In this document: positions 18,068 to 26,826 of the stretch, piece after piece
Numbering within the stretch: position 1 is the stretch's first letter
How the letters are laid out: each line of letters opens with the position of its first letter
Source: Immundisolibacter cernigliae
GTDB lineage: Bacteria; Pseudomonadota; Gammaproteobacteria; Immundisolibacterales; Immundisolibacteraceae
Assembly (NCBI RefSeq): GCF_001697225.1
Contig: NZ_CP014671.1
Span: 2,232,001-2,296,000 of the forward strand
Direction of reading: 5' to 3'
DNA length: 64,000 nucleotides
Notes under the pieces: model-generated
What the model saw: only the letters and a program-made list of their open reading frames with translations
What the model was told of the DNA's origin: nothing
Databases searched by the model: none
Position numbers and translations under genes: made by a program

Positions 18068-19642
18068 ATGAGACGGCTATCCAGTAAAGATCATCGAATA
18101 GCCATGCAAGCTCGCAAATCGGTACTGCTCCCGCTATGGCGGGCCGTGGGTCATGACGGGGAGCTCGAAGACGCAGTCGGGTCAGTGGCGGCGCTGATTG
18201 GCCGTGCCATGCCTGTCGAACGTCTGGAGCTGCTGCGCTGCGAACCTCGGGCGCGGCGTTTCGAGACCGCGGCAGCAACGGGTCGGCCAGCCTCGGCGCC
18301 CAAGGCCTGGCAATGCACGGCCAATGACTGGCAGACCCTGGCTCGCGAAGCAACCGACGGCGCGGTGCTCGCTGTAGACGATGACAACGCCTGCCTGCCG
18401 GCGCTGCGGCCACTCGCCCTGCAAGGCCTGGGCAGCGGGCGGCTGGTCGGCGTGCTGCGCGAGGGCAACGGGCCGCTGCTCGGGCTGGCGGTGATCGAGG
18501 CGCCGCAACCGTACTCGGCACAGCACCGGTCCGACTTTGCGGCGCTGCTGGAACCGCTGGCGACCCTGCTGGCGCGCGATGCCCGGCGGCGTGCGGTAGA
18601 GCGCGAACGCGCGGCGGCACAGGCGGAGTTGCAGTCGCTACGTGGGCACCTGGGGCGCGACAGCGAGACCGACACCATCGTCGGCGCCGACCGGGGTCTG
18701 CATACCGTGATGCAGCGCGTGGCCCAGGTGGCGCGCTCGGACAGTTCGGTGCTGCTGCTGGGCGAGACCGGCTCCGGCAAGGAAGTGGTCGCACGCGCCA
18801 TCCACGAACGCTCGCGCCGCGCCGGCGGGGCGTTCGTGCGCGTCAACTGCGGGGCGCTGGCGCCGGAACTGGTCGACTCGGAGCTGTTCGGCCACGAGAA
18901 GGGCAGCTTCACCGGCGCCATCGGCCAGCGCCGCGGCTGGTTCGAGCGCGCCGACGGCGGCACGCTGTTTCTGGACGAGGTCGGCGAACTGCCGCTGTCG
19001 GCCCAGGTGCGCCTGCTGCGCGTGCTGCAGGACGGCGGCTTGCAACGCGTCGGTGGCGAGCAGACGCTGCAAGTGGACGTGCGCATCGTCGCCGCCACCC
19101 ACCGCGACCTGCCGGCCATGGTGGCGCAGGGCGCCTTTCGTGAAGACCTGTGGTATCGCCTGGCGGTGTTCCCGATCCGCATTCCGCCGCTGCGCGAACG
19201 GCGCGACGACATCCCGGAACTGGCGCATCACTTCGCGCGGCGGGCGTGCCTGAAACTGGGCCTGCCGCCGCGTCTGCCGGACGCGCGCGAGCTGGCACAG
19301 CTGGCGGATTACCCGTGGCCGGGCAACGTGCGCGAACTGGCCACGGTGATCGAGCGCGCCGCCCTGCTGGGCAGCGGCGATCGGCTCGATTGCGCCGCAG
19401 CGCTTGGCATGGCTGCGCCGGCCTTGCCGTTGGCGGCGCCGGCTGGCTCGACCGGCGGCGAGTTCCCGACCCTCGACCAAGCCATGGCGGCGCACATTCG
19501 CGCCGCACTCGCGCGCACGCAGGGGCGGGTCGAGGGCCGCCGCGGCGCCGCCCGGCTGCTGGCCATCAACCCGCACACGCTGCGGGCGCGCATGCGCAAG
19601 CTGGGCGTGGTGCCCGCGCAGCACCGGCCAGCGGACGACTGA
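18068..19642 (+). CDS. GAF-domain sigma-54-dependent transcriptional activator
   Basis: The 524-residue activator has an N-terminal GAF-like sensor (residues about 20-190) and a short coiled linker (RRAVERERAAAQAELQSL). The AAA+ domain carries Walker A GETGSGKE at 232-239 and the sigma-54 loop GSFTGA at 279-284, with ATHRDL and the arginine-finger region downstream. The Fis-type HTH (GAARLLAINPHTLRARMRKL) closes it. It lies back to back with the sulfate operon and is the natural candidate to drive its sigma-54 promoter, comparable in design to SfnR-type regulators of sulfur scavenging. ATG 18068 is taken; ATG 18104 is also possible. The ligand is unknown. Confidence 0.85.
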   Translation: MRRLSSKDHRIAMQARKSVLLPLWRAVGHDGELEDAVGSVAALIGRAMPVERLELLRCEPRARRFETAAATGRPASAPKAWQCTANDWQTLAREATDGAVLAVDDDNACLPALRPLALQGLGSGRLVGVLREGNGPLLGLAVIEAPQPYSAQHRSDFAALLEPLATLLARDARRRAVERERAAAQAELQSLRGHLGRDSETDTIVGADRGLHTVMQRVAQVARSDSSVLLLGETGSGKEVVARAIHERSRRAGGAFVRVNCGALAPELVDSELFGHEKGSFTGAIGQRRGWFERADGGTLFLDEVGELPLSAQVRLLRVLQDGGLQRVGGEQTLQVDVRIVAATHRDLPAMVAQGAFREDLWYRLAVFPIRIPPLRERRDDIPELAHHFARRACLKLGLPPRLPDARELAQLADYPWPGNVRELATVIERAALLGSGDRLDCAAALGMAAPALPLAAPAGSTGGEFPTLDQAMAAHIRAALARTQGRVEGRRGAARLLAINPHTLRARMRKLGVVPAQHRPADD

Positions 19643-19650
19643 CCAGCCTC

Positions 19651-20772
19651 TCAGCCCGACTGGCCGCCAACCAGCACCCGCCGGTCGAAGGAAACGCCCT
19701 TGATCAGCGCCCACACCGGCTGGCCCACCATCAGACCCAGCGTTGCCACCGCCTCACGGGTGATGCGGGCGCGCAGGTGTGGGCCGCTGTCATCGGCTCC
19801 ATCCAGGGCCAGCAGCAGTTCGGCATAGGCGCTGGCCGGCTCGGCGTCGATGCGCAGCACGGTGGCCTGCAACTGGTTGCGGATGCTCACGCCTTCGACC
19901 CGCTGCAGGGCGATCGCCACGTCGCGGGCGCGCACCCGCAGGCGCACCGGCGCGCCGGGCGCGTCGTCGATGTGCGGCAACCACAACCGCTGGCCGCTCA
20001 CCTCCACCTCGGTCAGGGCGTAGTCCGGCGCCTGCCCGAGCACATGCGCGTGCAGCAGCACGCCGGCCTCGAAATGGCCGGACACGGCCTCGGCCTGCGG
20101 CTGTTCCAGCACCGCATGCACCTCGCCGCGGGCCACCACCCGGCCGGCGGTCAGGATCAGCACCTCGTCGGCCAGCTGGGCGACTTCCTCGACTGCGTGG
20201 GAGACGTAGATCAGCGGAATGCCGAAACGCCCCGGCAAGTGGCGGATGTAGGGCAGCAGCTCCGCCTTGCGCTTCAGATCGAGCGCCGCCAGCGGCTCGT
20301 CCAGCAGCAGCAGGCGCGGGTTGGCCAGCAGCGCCCGGGCGATGGCGACGCGCTGGCGCTCGCCACCGGACAGGCCGCCCACGCGACGGCCTAGCAGCGG
20401 GGCAAGATCGAGTGCTGCCACGACCTCATCGAAACCCGGCGCATCGGCGCCCGGCCGCGCCCGGTGGAGCGCGTAGCGCAAATTGCCGGCCACGCCGCGG
20501 TGCGCGAACAGCCGCGCATCCTGGAACACGTAGCCGATGCCGCGCCGATGCGGCGGCAGGCGCACGCCGGCGGCGTCCTGCAACAGCGTGCCGCCGAGCT
20601 GCACGCGTCCGCGCGCCGCCGGCTCCAGCCCGGCCAGCGCCCGCAGCAGGGTGCTCTTGCCGCTGCCCGACGCACCCATCACGGCGGTGATGCCGGCCAG
20701 CGGCAGCGTTTCGCAGGCGCGCATCGCAAAGGCGCCGTGGTCGACGCTCAGGTCGAAGGCCAGCGCGCTCAC
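19651..20772 (-). CDS. modC: Molybdate ABC transporter ATP-binding protein
   Basis: The 373-residue ATPase has Walker A GASGSGKST, the signature LSGGERQRVAIARALL, Walker B LLLLDEPLAALD and the H-loop YVSHAVEEV. A C-terminal Mop/TOBE module (about residues 290-360, SIRNQLQATVLRI...LRARITREA) distinguishes ModC from CysA. The ATG overlaps the modB stop by 4 nt. Last gene of the mod operon; it converges with the sigma-54 activator gene only 8 nt away. Confidence 0.95.
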   Translation of the reverse strand: MSALAFDLSVDHGAFAMRACETLPLAGITAVMGASGSGKSTLLRALAGLEPAARGRVQLGGTLLQDAAGVRLPPHRRGIGYVFQDARLFAHRGVAGNLRYALHRARPGADAPGFDEVVAALDLAPLLGRRVGGLSGGERQRVAIARALLANPRLLLLDEPLAALDLKRKAELLPYIRHLPGRFGIPLIYVSHAVEEVAQLADEVLILTAGRVVARGEVHAVLEQPQAEAVSGHFEAGVLLHAHVLGQAPDYALTEVEVSGQRLWLPHIDDAPGAPVRLRVRARDVAIALQRVEGVSIRNQLQATVLRIDAEPASAYAELLLALDGADDSGPHLRARITREAVATLGLMVGQPVWALIKGVSFDRRVLVGGQSG

Positions 20773-21443
20773 GCGGCATGCACCGGAAAGCGGCGGTTCA
20801 GGGCATAGACCAGCACCAGCACCGCAAACGAGAACACCAGCAGTCCACCGGCCAGGACATGCGCCTGGTCGTAGTTGAGGGTCTCAACCTGCTCATAGAT
20901 GGCGATCGAGATCACCCGCGTGCGCCCGGGGATGTTGCCGCCCACCATCAGCACCACGCCGAACTCGCCCAGCGTGTGCGCGAAGCCGAGCACGCAGGCG
21001 GTGACATAGCCGCGCAGCGCGAGCGGACTGGCGACGGTGAAGAACGCATCCAGCCGCCCGGCACCCAGCGTGGCCGCGGCTTCCAGCGGACCGCGTCCGA
21101 CGGCCTCGAAGGCGCCCTGCAACGGCTGCACCACGAACGGCAGCGAGTAGATCATCGAGGCCAGCACCAGCCCGCTGAAGGAAAAGGTCAGCGTCTGCCC
21201 GGTCAGGCGCAGCCAGGGCTCGCCCAGCACGCCGGCCGGCGCGAACAGCACAAGCAGATAAAAACCGATCACCGTCGGCGGCAGCACCAGCGGCAGCGCG
21301 GTCAGCGCCTCGATCAGCGGTTTGACGCGCGTGCGGGTATGCGCCAGCCACCAGGCCAGCGGCGTGCCGATCAGCAGCAGCAGTGCCACGGTGATGCCGG
21401 CCAGACGCAGGGTGAGCCAGACCGGGCCCAGATCGACCGTCAT
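20769..21443 (-). CDS. modB: Molybdate ABC transporter permease
   Basis: The 224-residue inner-membrane permease has five to six helices, the ModB-typical LPLVLPPTVIGFYLL and the EAA loop LEAAATLGAGRLDAFFTVASP. HTLGEFGVVLMVGGNIPG is diagnostic for the family. It lies 3 nt after modA and overlaps modC. Confidence 0.95.
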   Translation of the reverse strand: MTVDLGPVWLTLRLAGITVALLLLIGTPLAWWLAHTRTRVKPLIEALTALPLVLPPTVIGFYLLVLFAPAGVLGEPWLRLTGQTLTFSFSGLVLASMIYSLPFVVQPLQGAFEAVGRGPLEAAATLGAGRLDAFFTVASPLALRGYVTACVLGFAHTLGEFGVVLMVGGNIPGRTRVISIAIYEQVETLNYDQAHVLAGGLLVFSFAVLVLVYALNRRFPVHAA

Positions 21444-21446
21444 GCT

Positions 21447-22211
21447 TCAGGGGGCGGGCAGGTCATAGCCCAGGGATTGAATCACGTCGCGGCTGGCCGG
21501 GGTTTTCAGGTAAGCGAGGAAGGCCTGCGCCGCTGGATTGGCGCGGGCGCGCGTGACCAGGATGGCGTCCTGCTTCAGCGGCGGGTACATCTCCTGCGGC
21601 ACCGTCCAGTGGCTGCCCGGTTTGGGACCGGCAATGACGGCGGACAAGGCGACGAAGCCGGCCTCGGCAGCGCCGCTGGCGACCATCGAATAGACCTGTC
21701 CGATGTCCTCGCCGCGCACGACCTTGTCTTGCATCCCCGCCCACAAACCCAGCTTTTCGAGCACTTGCTGGGCGGCGGCGCCGTAGGGCGCGACGGCCGG
21801 ATTGCCGATCGCCAGATGGCGGAATGTTCCGGCGCGCAAATAGGCCACGCCATCGTCGCCGATGGCCTGCGGGTCCGGGCTCCACAGCGCCAGCCGGCCA
21901 ATGGCGTAGGTGAAGCGCGAGGCCGGCACGCCCAGGCCGCTTTTTTCCAGCACGTCCGGGCGCTCGACATCCGCCGACAGCAGCACGTCGAAGGGCGCGC
22001 CCTGCTGAATCTGCGTCACCAGCTTGCCCGAGGAGCCCAGCACCACGGTCAGCTGGTGCCCGCTGGCCTGCTCGAAGGCCGGCTCGATGCGCGCCATGGC
22101 GGCGGCGAAGTTGGCGGCGACGGCGGCGACCACCTCGTCGGCCCGGGCGGCAGCAATATTCAGCAGCAGAGTGCAGAGCAGTACGACACGATGAAAATGC
22201 CGATGGTTCAT
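21447..22211 (-). CDS. modA: Molybdate ABC transporter substrate-binding protein
   Basis: The 254-residue periplasmic protein has a Sec signal peptide (ends at AAARA). VAANFAAAMARIEPAFEQ, VLGSSGKLVTQIQQGAPFDVLLSAD and ALWSPDP are ModA landmarks; the SS in GSSGKL contributes to oxyanion binding. It sits 35 nt downstream of the OprP-type porin gene, an unusual insertion in a mod operon. Confidence 0.95.
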   Translation of the reverse strand: MNHRHFHRVVLLCTLLLNIAAARADEVVAAVAANFAAAMARIEPAFEQASGHQLTVVLGSSGKLVTQIQQGAPFDVLLSADVERPDVLEKSGLGVPASRFTYAIGRLALWSPDPQAIGDDGVAYLRAGTFRHLAIGNPAVAPYGAAAQQVLEKLGLWAGMQDKVVRGEDIGQVYSMVASGAAEAGFVALSAVIAGPKPGSHWTVPQEMYPPLKQDAILVTRARANPAAQAFLAYLKTPASRDVIQSLGYDLPAP

Positions 22212-22246
22212 GATGGGATTCCCCCGGTAAGAGTGCGTGAAGGGCT

Positions 22247-23584
22247 TCAGAAATCCACGTGCAGGCGGCCGGTCAAGCTGCTTGGTTCGTCGTCGTCCGC
22301 GAGATTGCCCGGGCGGTCCAACTCCAGTACCCGCACGTAATCCAGCATCAGGCGCAGATTGGGTGCCAGATACCAGTTCAGGGCCAATGTCAGGTCGCGT
22401 TGCTGGCCGCCGACGATGCCGGCATCGGTCAGGTCAACGTCGCTCAGGCGCGCGGCGACCTCCCAGGCGCCCCAGCCGCCCAGACCCACGCTGGCTTTGG
22501 GCGTTACGCGGTCGAAGATGCCGTCGGCCACCTTGTAGGGTCGGGTCTCGCCCGTCAGGAACCAGCTCGCCTGCGCGTACCAGCCGTCGAAACTCGCATC
22601 GCGCGCCTTCGCACGCGTCAGGTTGGCGCGCATGTACTCGGCCTGCAGCGACAGCGGCCCCCACACGCCGGCTGCCTCTGCGGCGCTGGCCAGAAAATCG
22701 TCCACGCCGGTCAGCTGGCCGGTGTCCACCAGAAACACGCCGGTAACGTTCGATTCCGGCTTGCTGCGCCAGCGCAGGGCATTGCCCGAGTCCTGTGGCT
22801 CGTGGCGCCAGGCCGAAGCCCCGAAATGCAGCACCCGACCGGGGTCCACGAAGGGCGCGAAGGTGCCGCGCGCGCTGAGGTTCCAGCCTTCGTCGCCTTC
22901 CGCTGCCACATCGCCTTCCGGCCGTTCGCCCGCCGCCGCGCCGGCCAGGCTCCAGTGCGCCCCCGAGCCCTGCACGCCGATACCAATACCGCGGCCGGGC
23001 ACGAAGGTCTGCGACAGCGCCCGCTCGGTGAAGGTGAGGTTGTGGGCGCTCATCATCTGTTCCAGTCCGAACGGCTGCTTGAAATTGCCGGCCGTGATCA
23101 GCAGTGGCGCAAAGCCCTTGTACCGCAGGTAGGCATCGGTGATGCCCTTGCTGTTGGTGCTGCTGGTCGAGTTGTCGGCGAATTCGTACTCGAACTTCCA
23201 GTCCCAGTCGCGATACAGCGTGCCCTGGGCATACAGGCGGGCACGACGCATATCGGTGCCGTCGCCAAGCTTCTGGCGATCCTGGTTGTAATGCGCGAAG
23301 TCGGCCTCGATGCGCCCGCCCATCTGGAAGCTGAAATCGCCGCTGGGCGACTGCATCTTCAGGCTCTTGCCGTCGGTGACCGGTCGTACCCAGGTGTTGG
23401 CCTCGACGCGCTGGCGCGCCGTGCGCTCCGTGTCCAGTTCGGACTGGAGTTTCCCGACCAGGCTTTCGAGTTGGTCCAGGCGCTGCTGCATGGCCGCCAG
23501 GTCGACCGGCGGCGTGTCGGCGGCGTATGCGGTGTCCAGGGCCAAACCGGTACAAATGGCGACCGTAATTGCTCTGCGAAGCAT
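22247..23584 (-). CDS. OprP/OprO-family porin within the molybdate operon
   Basis: The 445-residue outer-membrane porin has a signal peptide (ends at TAYAAD), a coiled-coil segment (MQQRLDQLESLVGKLQSEL) and a barrel ending in DF. It aligns along its length with the sulfate-operon porin: both share GERPE-D-AAEGDEG, FDRVTP, GAWE-A-RLS and L-LDRPGN-AD-DEPS. Its position between modE and modA, with short gaps, suggests it admits molybdate (or a related tetrahedral oxyanion) through the outer membrane. No experimentally known molybdate porin is assumed; this role is inferred from the operon. Confidence 0.82.
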   Translation of the reverse strand: MLRRAITVAICTGLALDTAYAADTPPVDLAAMQQRLDQLESLVGKLQSELDTERTARQRVEANTWVRPVTDGKSLKMQSPSGDFSFQMGGRIEADFAHYNQDRQKLGDGTDMRRARLYAQGTLYRDWDWKFEYEFADNSTSSTNSKGITDAYLRYKGFAPLLITAGNFKQPFGLEQMMSAHNLTFTERALSQTFVPGRGIGIGVQGSGAHWSLAGAAAGERPEGDVAAEGDEGWNLSARGTFAPFVDPGRVLHFGASAWRHEPQDSGNALRWRSKPESNVTGVFLVDTGQLTGVDDFLASAAEAAGVWGPLSLQAEYMRANLTRAKARDASFDGWYAQASWFLTGETRPYKVADGIFDRVTPKASVGLGGWGAWEVAARLSDVDLTDAGIVGGQQRDLTLALNWYLAPNLRLMLDYVRVLELDRPGNLADDDEPSSLTGRLHVDF

Positions 23585-23642
23585 GGAATTCTCACTGTGA
23601 CTTGTGCTTTAAATCAGGTGGCGGACCACCGCAGGCAGCTGT

Positions 23643-24449
23643 TCAGGCATTGACGCCCAGGATCACGCTGCCGGCCTTGAACATCGCGCAGGCCGCACTG
23701 CCTTCCTGTAATCCCAGACTGTCCAGGCTGTCGTTGGTGATGATGGCGCTGACCGCGGTGCCGCCCGGCAGGTCGATCACCACGTCGGCATTGACGCTGC
23801 CGCGGGTGATGCGCGACACCGTGCCGCACAGCCGGTTGCGGGCCGACAGCTTGATGTGCGGATCCGGCGTGGTCAGCAGCACCGAGGGCGCCTTCACCAG
23901 CGCCCAAACCTCGCCGCCGGGCGCGAGCTGGAGTTCCGACAGGCTCTCCATGGTGATCATGGCGACCAGACGGTCGTGGTCGTTGAGGGTGATCGTCACC
24001 TCGGCGTTTATCGAACCGACGCGGATGCCGGTCACGGTGCCGAAGAACTGGTTGCGGGCGCTGGTTTTCACGGCCAATCTCCTGATGAGTTGATAGGTGT
24101 CTGTCTGTTCGAGCTGCGCTTGCAGCCCGATCAGGAAGCGGCGCTGGTGTTCGTGAACCAGCCGGTGGGTGCGCACCAGTCGCTCACCGGCCGGGGTCAA
24201 TCGGGTGCCGCCGCCGGCACTGCCGCCGCTTTGCGTCACCAGCAGGGCTTCGCCGGCCAGGTTGCGCAGCGCATCGACCGCGTTCCAGGCGGCGCGGTAG
24301 CTCATGCCCATGGCCTTGGCCGCTTGACTGATGGAGCCGGTGGCGCCAATCCGCTCCAGCAGCCGGATGCGCCGATCCTCCAGCGGACCCTGGCCGTCCG
24401 GACCGAGTTCGACCGAGCCTTTGACTTCCCAGCGCGCTTGCGGGGCCAT
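23643..24449 (-). CDS. modE: Molybdate-responsive regulator ModE (HTH plus two Mop domains)
   Basis: The 268-residue regulator has an N-terminal LysR-like winged helix (LLERIGATGSISQAAKAMGMSYRAAWNAVD). Two tandem Mop domains that bind molybdate follow (SARNQFFGTVTGIRVG... and SARNRLCGTVSRITRG...). The ATG at 24449 has a strong GGAGGA site; an upstream in-frame ATG at 24473 lacks one. As first gene of modE-porin-modABC it probably represses its own operon when molybdate is plentiful. Confidence 0.95.
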   Translation of the reverse strand: MAPQARWEVKGSVELGPDGQGPLEDRRIRLLERIGATGSISQAAKAMGMSYRAAWNAVDALRNLAGEALLVTQSGGSAGGGTRLTPAGERLVRTHRLVHEHQRRFLIGLQAQLEQTDTYQLIRRLAVKTSARNQFFGTVTGIRVGSINAEVTITLNDHDRLVAMITMESLSELQLAPGGEVWALVKAPSVLLTTPDPHIKLSARNRLCGTVSRITRGSVNADVVIDLPGGTAVSAIITNDSLDSLGLQEGSAACAMFKAGSVILGVNA

Positions 24450-24542
24450 CTGTCCTCCGGAGGCGTATTGCATCGGTGTGCATAACGGGTGACGAACCAG
24501 CTTCGCGGTGCATTCATCAAAATCCGGGCCAACTCAGGGAAA

Positions 24543-24565
24543 GATATATAAAAACTATATTTTTC
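24543..24565. promoter_or_regulatory. Candidate ModE operator (Mo-box) in AT-rich promoter region
   Basis: GATATATAAAAACTATATTT contains ATATA and TATAT half-sites separated by 7 nt, resembling the TATATA-N-TATATA core of Mo-boxes; the flanking CG positions of the consensus are missing. It is about 95 nt upstream of modE in the most AT-rich stretch of the window. The remaining 24450-24736 interval holds nothing else I can name. Confidence 0.45.
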
Positions 24566-24736
24566 AGTCGGTTGTATTAATTATTCTTGGATTCAACAGG
24601 CGTCTTGATGCCTGCCACTGTACGGTTTGTGCCAGACGCGACATCCCGTTTGTGGCGAAGTCTTTAGGCGAAATGTCCGGCATTGCCGGATCTGCGCCGG
24701 GCGTCGCGTTGAGTACCAGCGACTATAACGAGAGGC

Positions 24737-24770
24737 AAAAAAAGGGCCCGGCCGCAACGCGACCGGGCCC
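24737..24770 (-). terminator. Rho-independent terminator of the aldehyde dehydrogenase gene
   Basis: On the minus strand: GGGCCCGGTCGC, a short loop, GCGGCCGGGCCC (one mismatch) and seven T, starting about 10 nt after the stop at 24780. Confidence 0.88.
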
Positions 24771-24779
24771 GATTTGCCG

Positions 24780-26285
24780 TCAGCCCTGGAACAGGCCCAG
24801 CGGCCCTTCCTCGAGGTTGATCACCACGCTCTTGGTCAGCGTGTAGTGGTTCAGGATGTCGAAACAGAACTCGCGCCCGAAGCCGCTTTGCTTGTAGCCG
24901 CCCAGCGGCATGCCGGGCTTGAGGTTGAAGTAGCGGTTCACCCACACGGTGCCGGTCTGCATGGCGCGCGAGATGCGATGCGCGCGGGTCAGGTTGCGCG
25001 TCCACAGACCGCCGGCCAGCCCATAGGTGCTGTCGTTGGCCATGCGCAACACCTCGTCGTCGTCCTTCCAGGTGATGGCGCAGGTGACCGGGCCGAAGAT
25101 TTCCTCCTGGGCAATGCGCATGCTGTTGTCCACGTCGACCAGGATGGTCGGCTCGATGAAGTTGCCCTCGTCCAGCCCCGGGCCGCTGGCACGCTTGCCG
25201 CCGCGGTAGACCCTGGCACCTTCCTGCATGCCGATGTCAATGTAGGACAGCACCTTGTCGCGCTGCATCACGGAGGCCTGCGCGCCGATCTGCGTGGCCG
25301 GATCGGTGGGGTCGCCCTGCTTGACGGTGTCCAGCGTGCGGGCCAGTTTTTCCAGGAACTCGTCGCGAATGCGCTCGTGCAGCATCAGGCGCGTGCCGGC
25401 AATGCACACCTCGCCCTTGTTGAAGATGGTCGACAGGGCTGCCGCTTCCACGGCGGCGTCGATGTCGGCATCGTCACACACGATGTGAGCGGACTTGCCG
25501 CCCAGTTCCAGGGTCTGCGGAATCACATTGGCGGCGGCGTAGCCCATGATGCGGCGGGCGGTGGCGATGGAGCCGGTGAAGGCCACCTTGCGCACCAGCG
25601 GATGGGACACCAGCGCCTCGCCGACGTCGGCGCCATAGCCGGTGACCACGTTCACCACGCCCGGCGGCAGCACGTCGGCCACTTCGCGGAAGAACTCGAG
25701 CACCGACAGGCATACCGTCTCGGCCGGCTTGAGCACGATGGTGTTGCCGGCCGCCAGCGCCGGCGCGATCTTGGTCGCCATCATCACCAGCGGCACGTTC
25801 CAGGGAATGATCTGCGCCACCACGCCGTAGGGCTCGCGATGCACGATGCCGATGGCGTCCGGGTAGTCCAGCGACTGGCCATGCAGGTGGAAGGCCGCAC
25901 CGGCGAACAGCTCGAATTGCGCGATGGTGGTCGGCAGGTCGAAATGCAGTGCCTCGCGAATCGGCTTGCCGTTGTTGAGCGTCTCCAGCAGGGCGAAGTC
26001 CTGCATGCGCGCCTTCAGGCGCCGCGCCAGCTCCAGCAGCAATTCCTGACGCTGACCCGGCGTGCTGTGGCCCCAGGTGGTGAATGCTTTGGCGGCGGCC
26101 TGCACGGCCCGTTCCGCATCCGCGGCGTTGCCGGCCTGGATGCGCGACAGGCGCTGACCATTGGCCGGATTGAGCAGGTCGATGGTCTTGCCGCTGTCGC
26201 CGCTGACCCATTCACCACCGATGAAATGGCCGTACTCGGGCAGATGCAGTGCGGCCGCGGAAGGCTGTTGCAGGGGTTTGTTCAT
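24780..26285 (-). CDS. NAD(P)+-dependent aldehyde dehydrogenase
   Basis: The 501-residue enzyme oxidises an aldehyde to the acid. IIPWNVPLVMMATKIAPALAAG is the cofactor-fold segment, LELGGKSAH holds the general-base Glu, and FNKGEVCIAGTRLMLHE carries the nucleophilic Cys; EEIFGPV follows. The ATG at 26285 has AAGGAG upstream; the frame extends 31 codons further but without homology. Monocistronic, with its own terminator. It resembles betaine/phenylacetaldehyde-type ALDHs; the substrate is not evident. Confidence 0.9.
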   Translation of the reverse strand: MNKPLQQPSAAALHLPEYGHFIGGEWVSGDSGKTIDLLNPANGQRLSRIQAGNAADAERAVQAAAKAFTTWGHSTPGQRQELLLELARRLKARMQDFALLETLNNGKPIREALHFDLPTTIAQFELFAGAAFHLHGQSLDYPDAIGIVHREPYGVVAQIIPWNVPLVMMATKIAPALAAGNTIVLKPAETVCLSVLEFFREVADVLPPGVVNVVTGYGADVGEALVSHPLVRKVAFTGSIATARRIMGYAAANVIPQTLELGGKSAHIVCDDADIDAAVEAAALSTIFNKGEVCIAGTRLMLHERIRDEFLEKLARTLDTVKQGDPTDPATQIGAQASVMQRDKVLSYIDIGMQEGARVYRGGKRASGPGLDEGNFIEPTILVDVDNSMRIAQEEIFGPVTCAITWKDDDEVLRMANDSTYGLAGGLWTRNLTRAHRISRAMQTGTVWVNRYFNLKPGMPLGGYKQSGFGREFCFDILNHYTLTKSVVINLEEGPLGLFQG

Positions 26286-26393
26286 GGCAATCTCCTTGGA
26301 GGTGTTGGGGAATGAGTGGCGCGTCGGCGCTGCGGCCTGGGCATGGCAGCGCGTCGGTCGGCGTTCGTTATTTCCCATTGAATATAAAGAAAA

Positions 26394-26822
26394 TCAATCA
26401 ACGACGCGCGTTTTGCCAGCCCCGAGGTCGTCACTGCGGTGGCGATCCGGGTCCGCAGATCGCGGCGCCAGCTTTTCGGCCAGCCGCATCAGGCCATCGT
26501 GCAACACCGTTGCGGCCTGCGCTTGCAGCGACTGATACAGGGTCAAAACCTCGGCACCGAGCGGCGTCAGCGCGGCGCCGCCACCGTGCGCACCGCCACG
26601 GCTGGCGCTGACCAGTGGCGCCGCAAAGTCACGGTTCAGACAATCGACCAGTTGCCAGGCGCGCTTGTAACTCATGCCGATGCGTCGCCCGGCGGCGGAG
26701 ATCGAACCGGTCTCGGCAATGCCCCGCAGCAGCTCGGCCTTGCCCGGACCCAACGACACGCCGGGCGCCAGGTCCAGCCGCAGCCTGGCGCGTGGCTGGC
26801 CAGACACGTCCACCTGCGCCAC
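26394..26822 (-). CDS. ModE-like winged-helix protein without Mop domain
   Basis: The product is about 142 residues from a GTG start 4 nt after the ppx stop. RLDLAPGVSLGPGKAELLRGI and GSISAAGRRIGMSYKRAWQLVDCLN match the ModE N-terminal DNA-binding domain, followed by a glycine-rich wing and LTPLGAEVLTLYQSLQ. The molybdate-sensing Mop repeats are absent, so any ligand must differ or bind elsewhere. Probably co-transcribed with sixA-ppx. An upstream ATG at 26888 would overlap ppx by 62 nt and is less likely. Confidence 0.75.
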   Translation of the reverse strand: MAQVDVSGQPRARLRLDLAPGVSLGPGKAELLRGIAETGSISAAGRRIGMSYKRAWQLVDCLNRDFAAPLVSASRGGAHGGGAALTPLGAEVLTLYQSLQAQAATVLHDGLMRLAEKLAPRSADPDRHRSDDLGAGKTRVVD

Positions 26823-26826
26823 CGGC

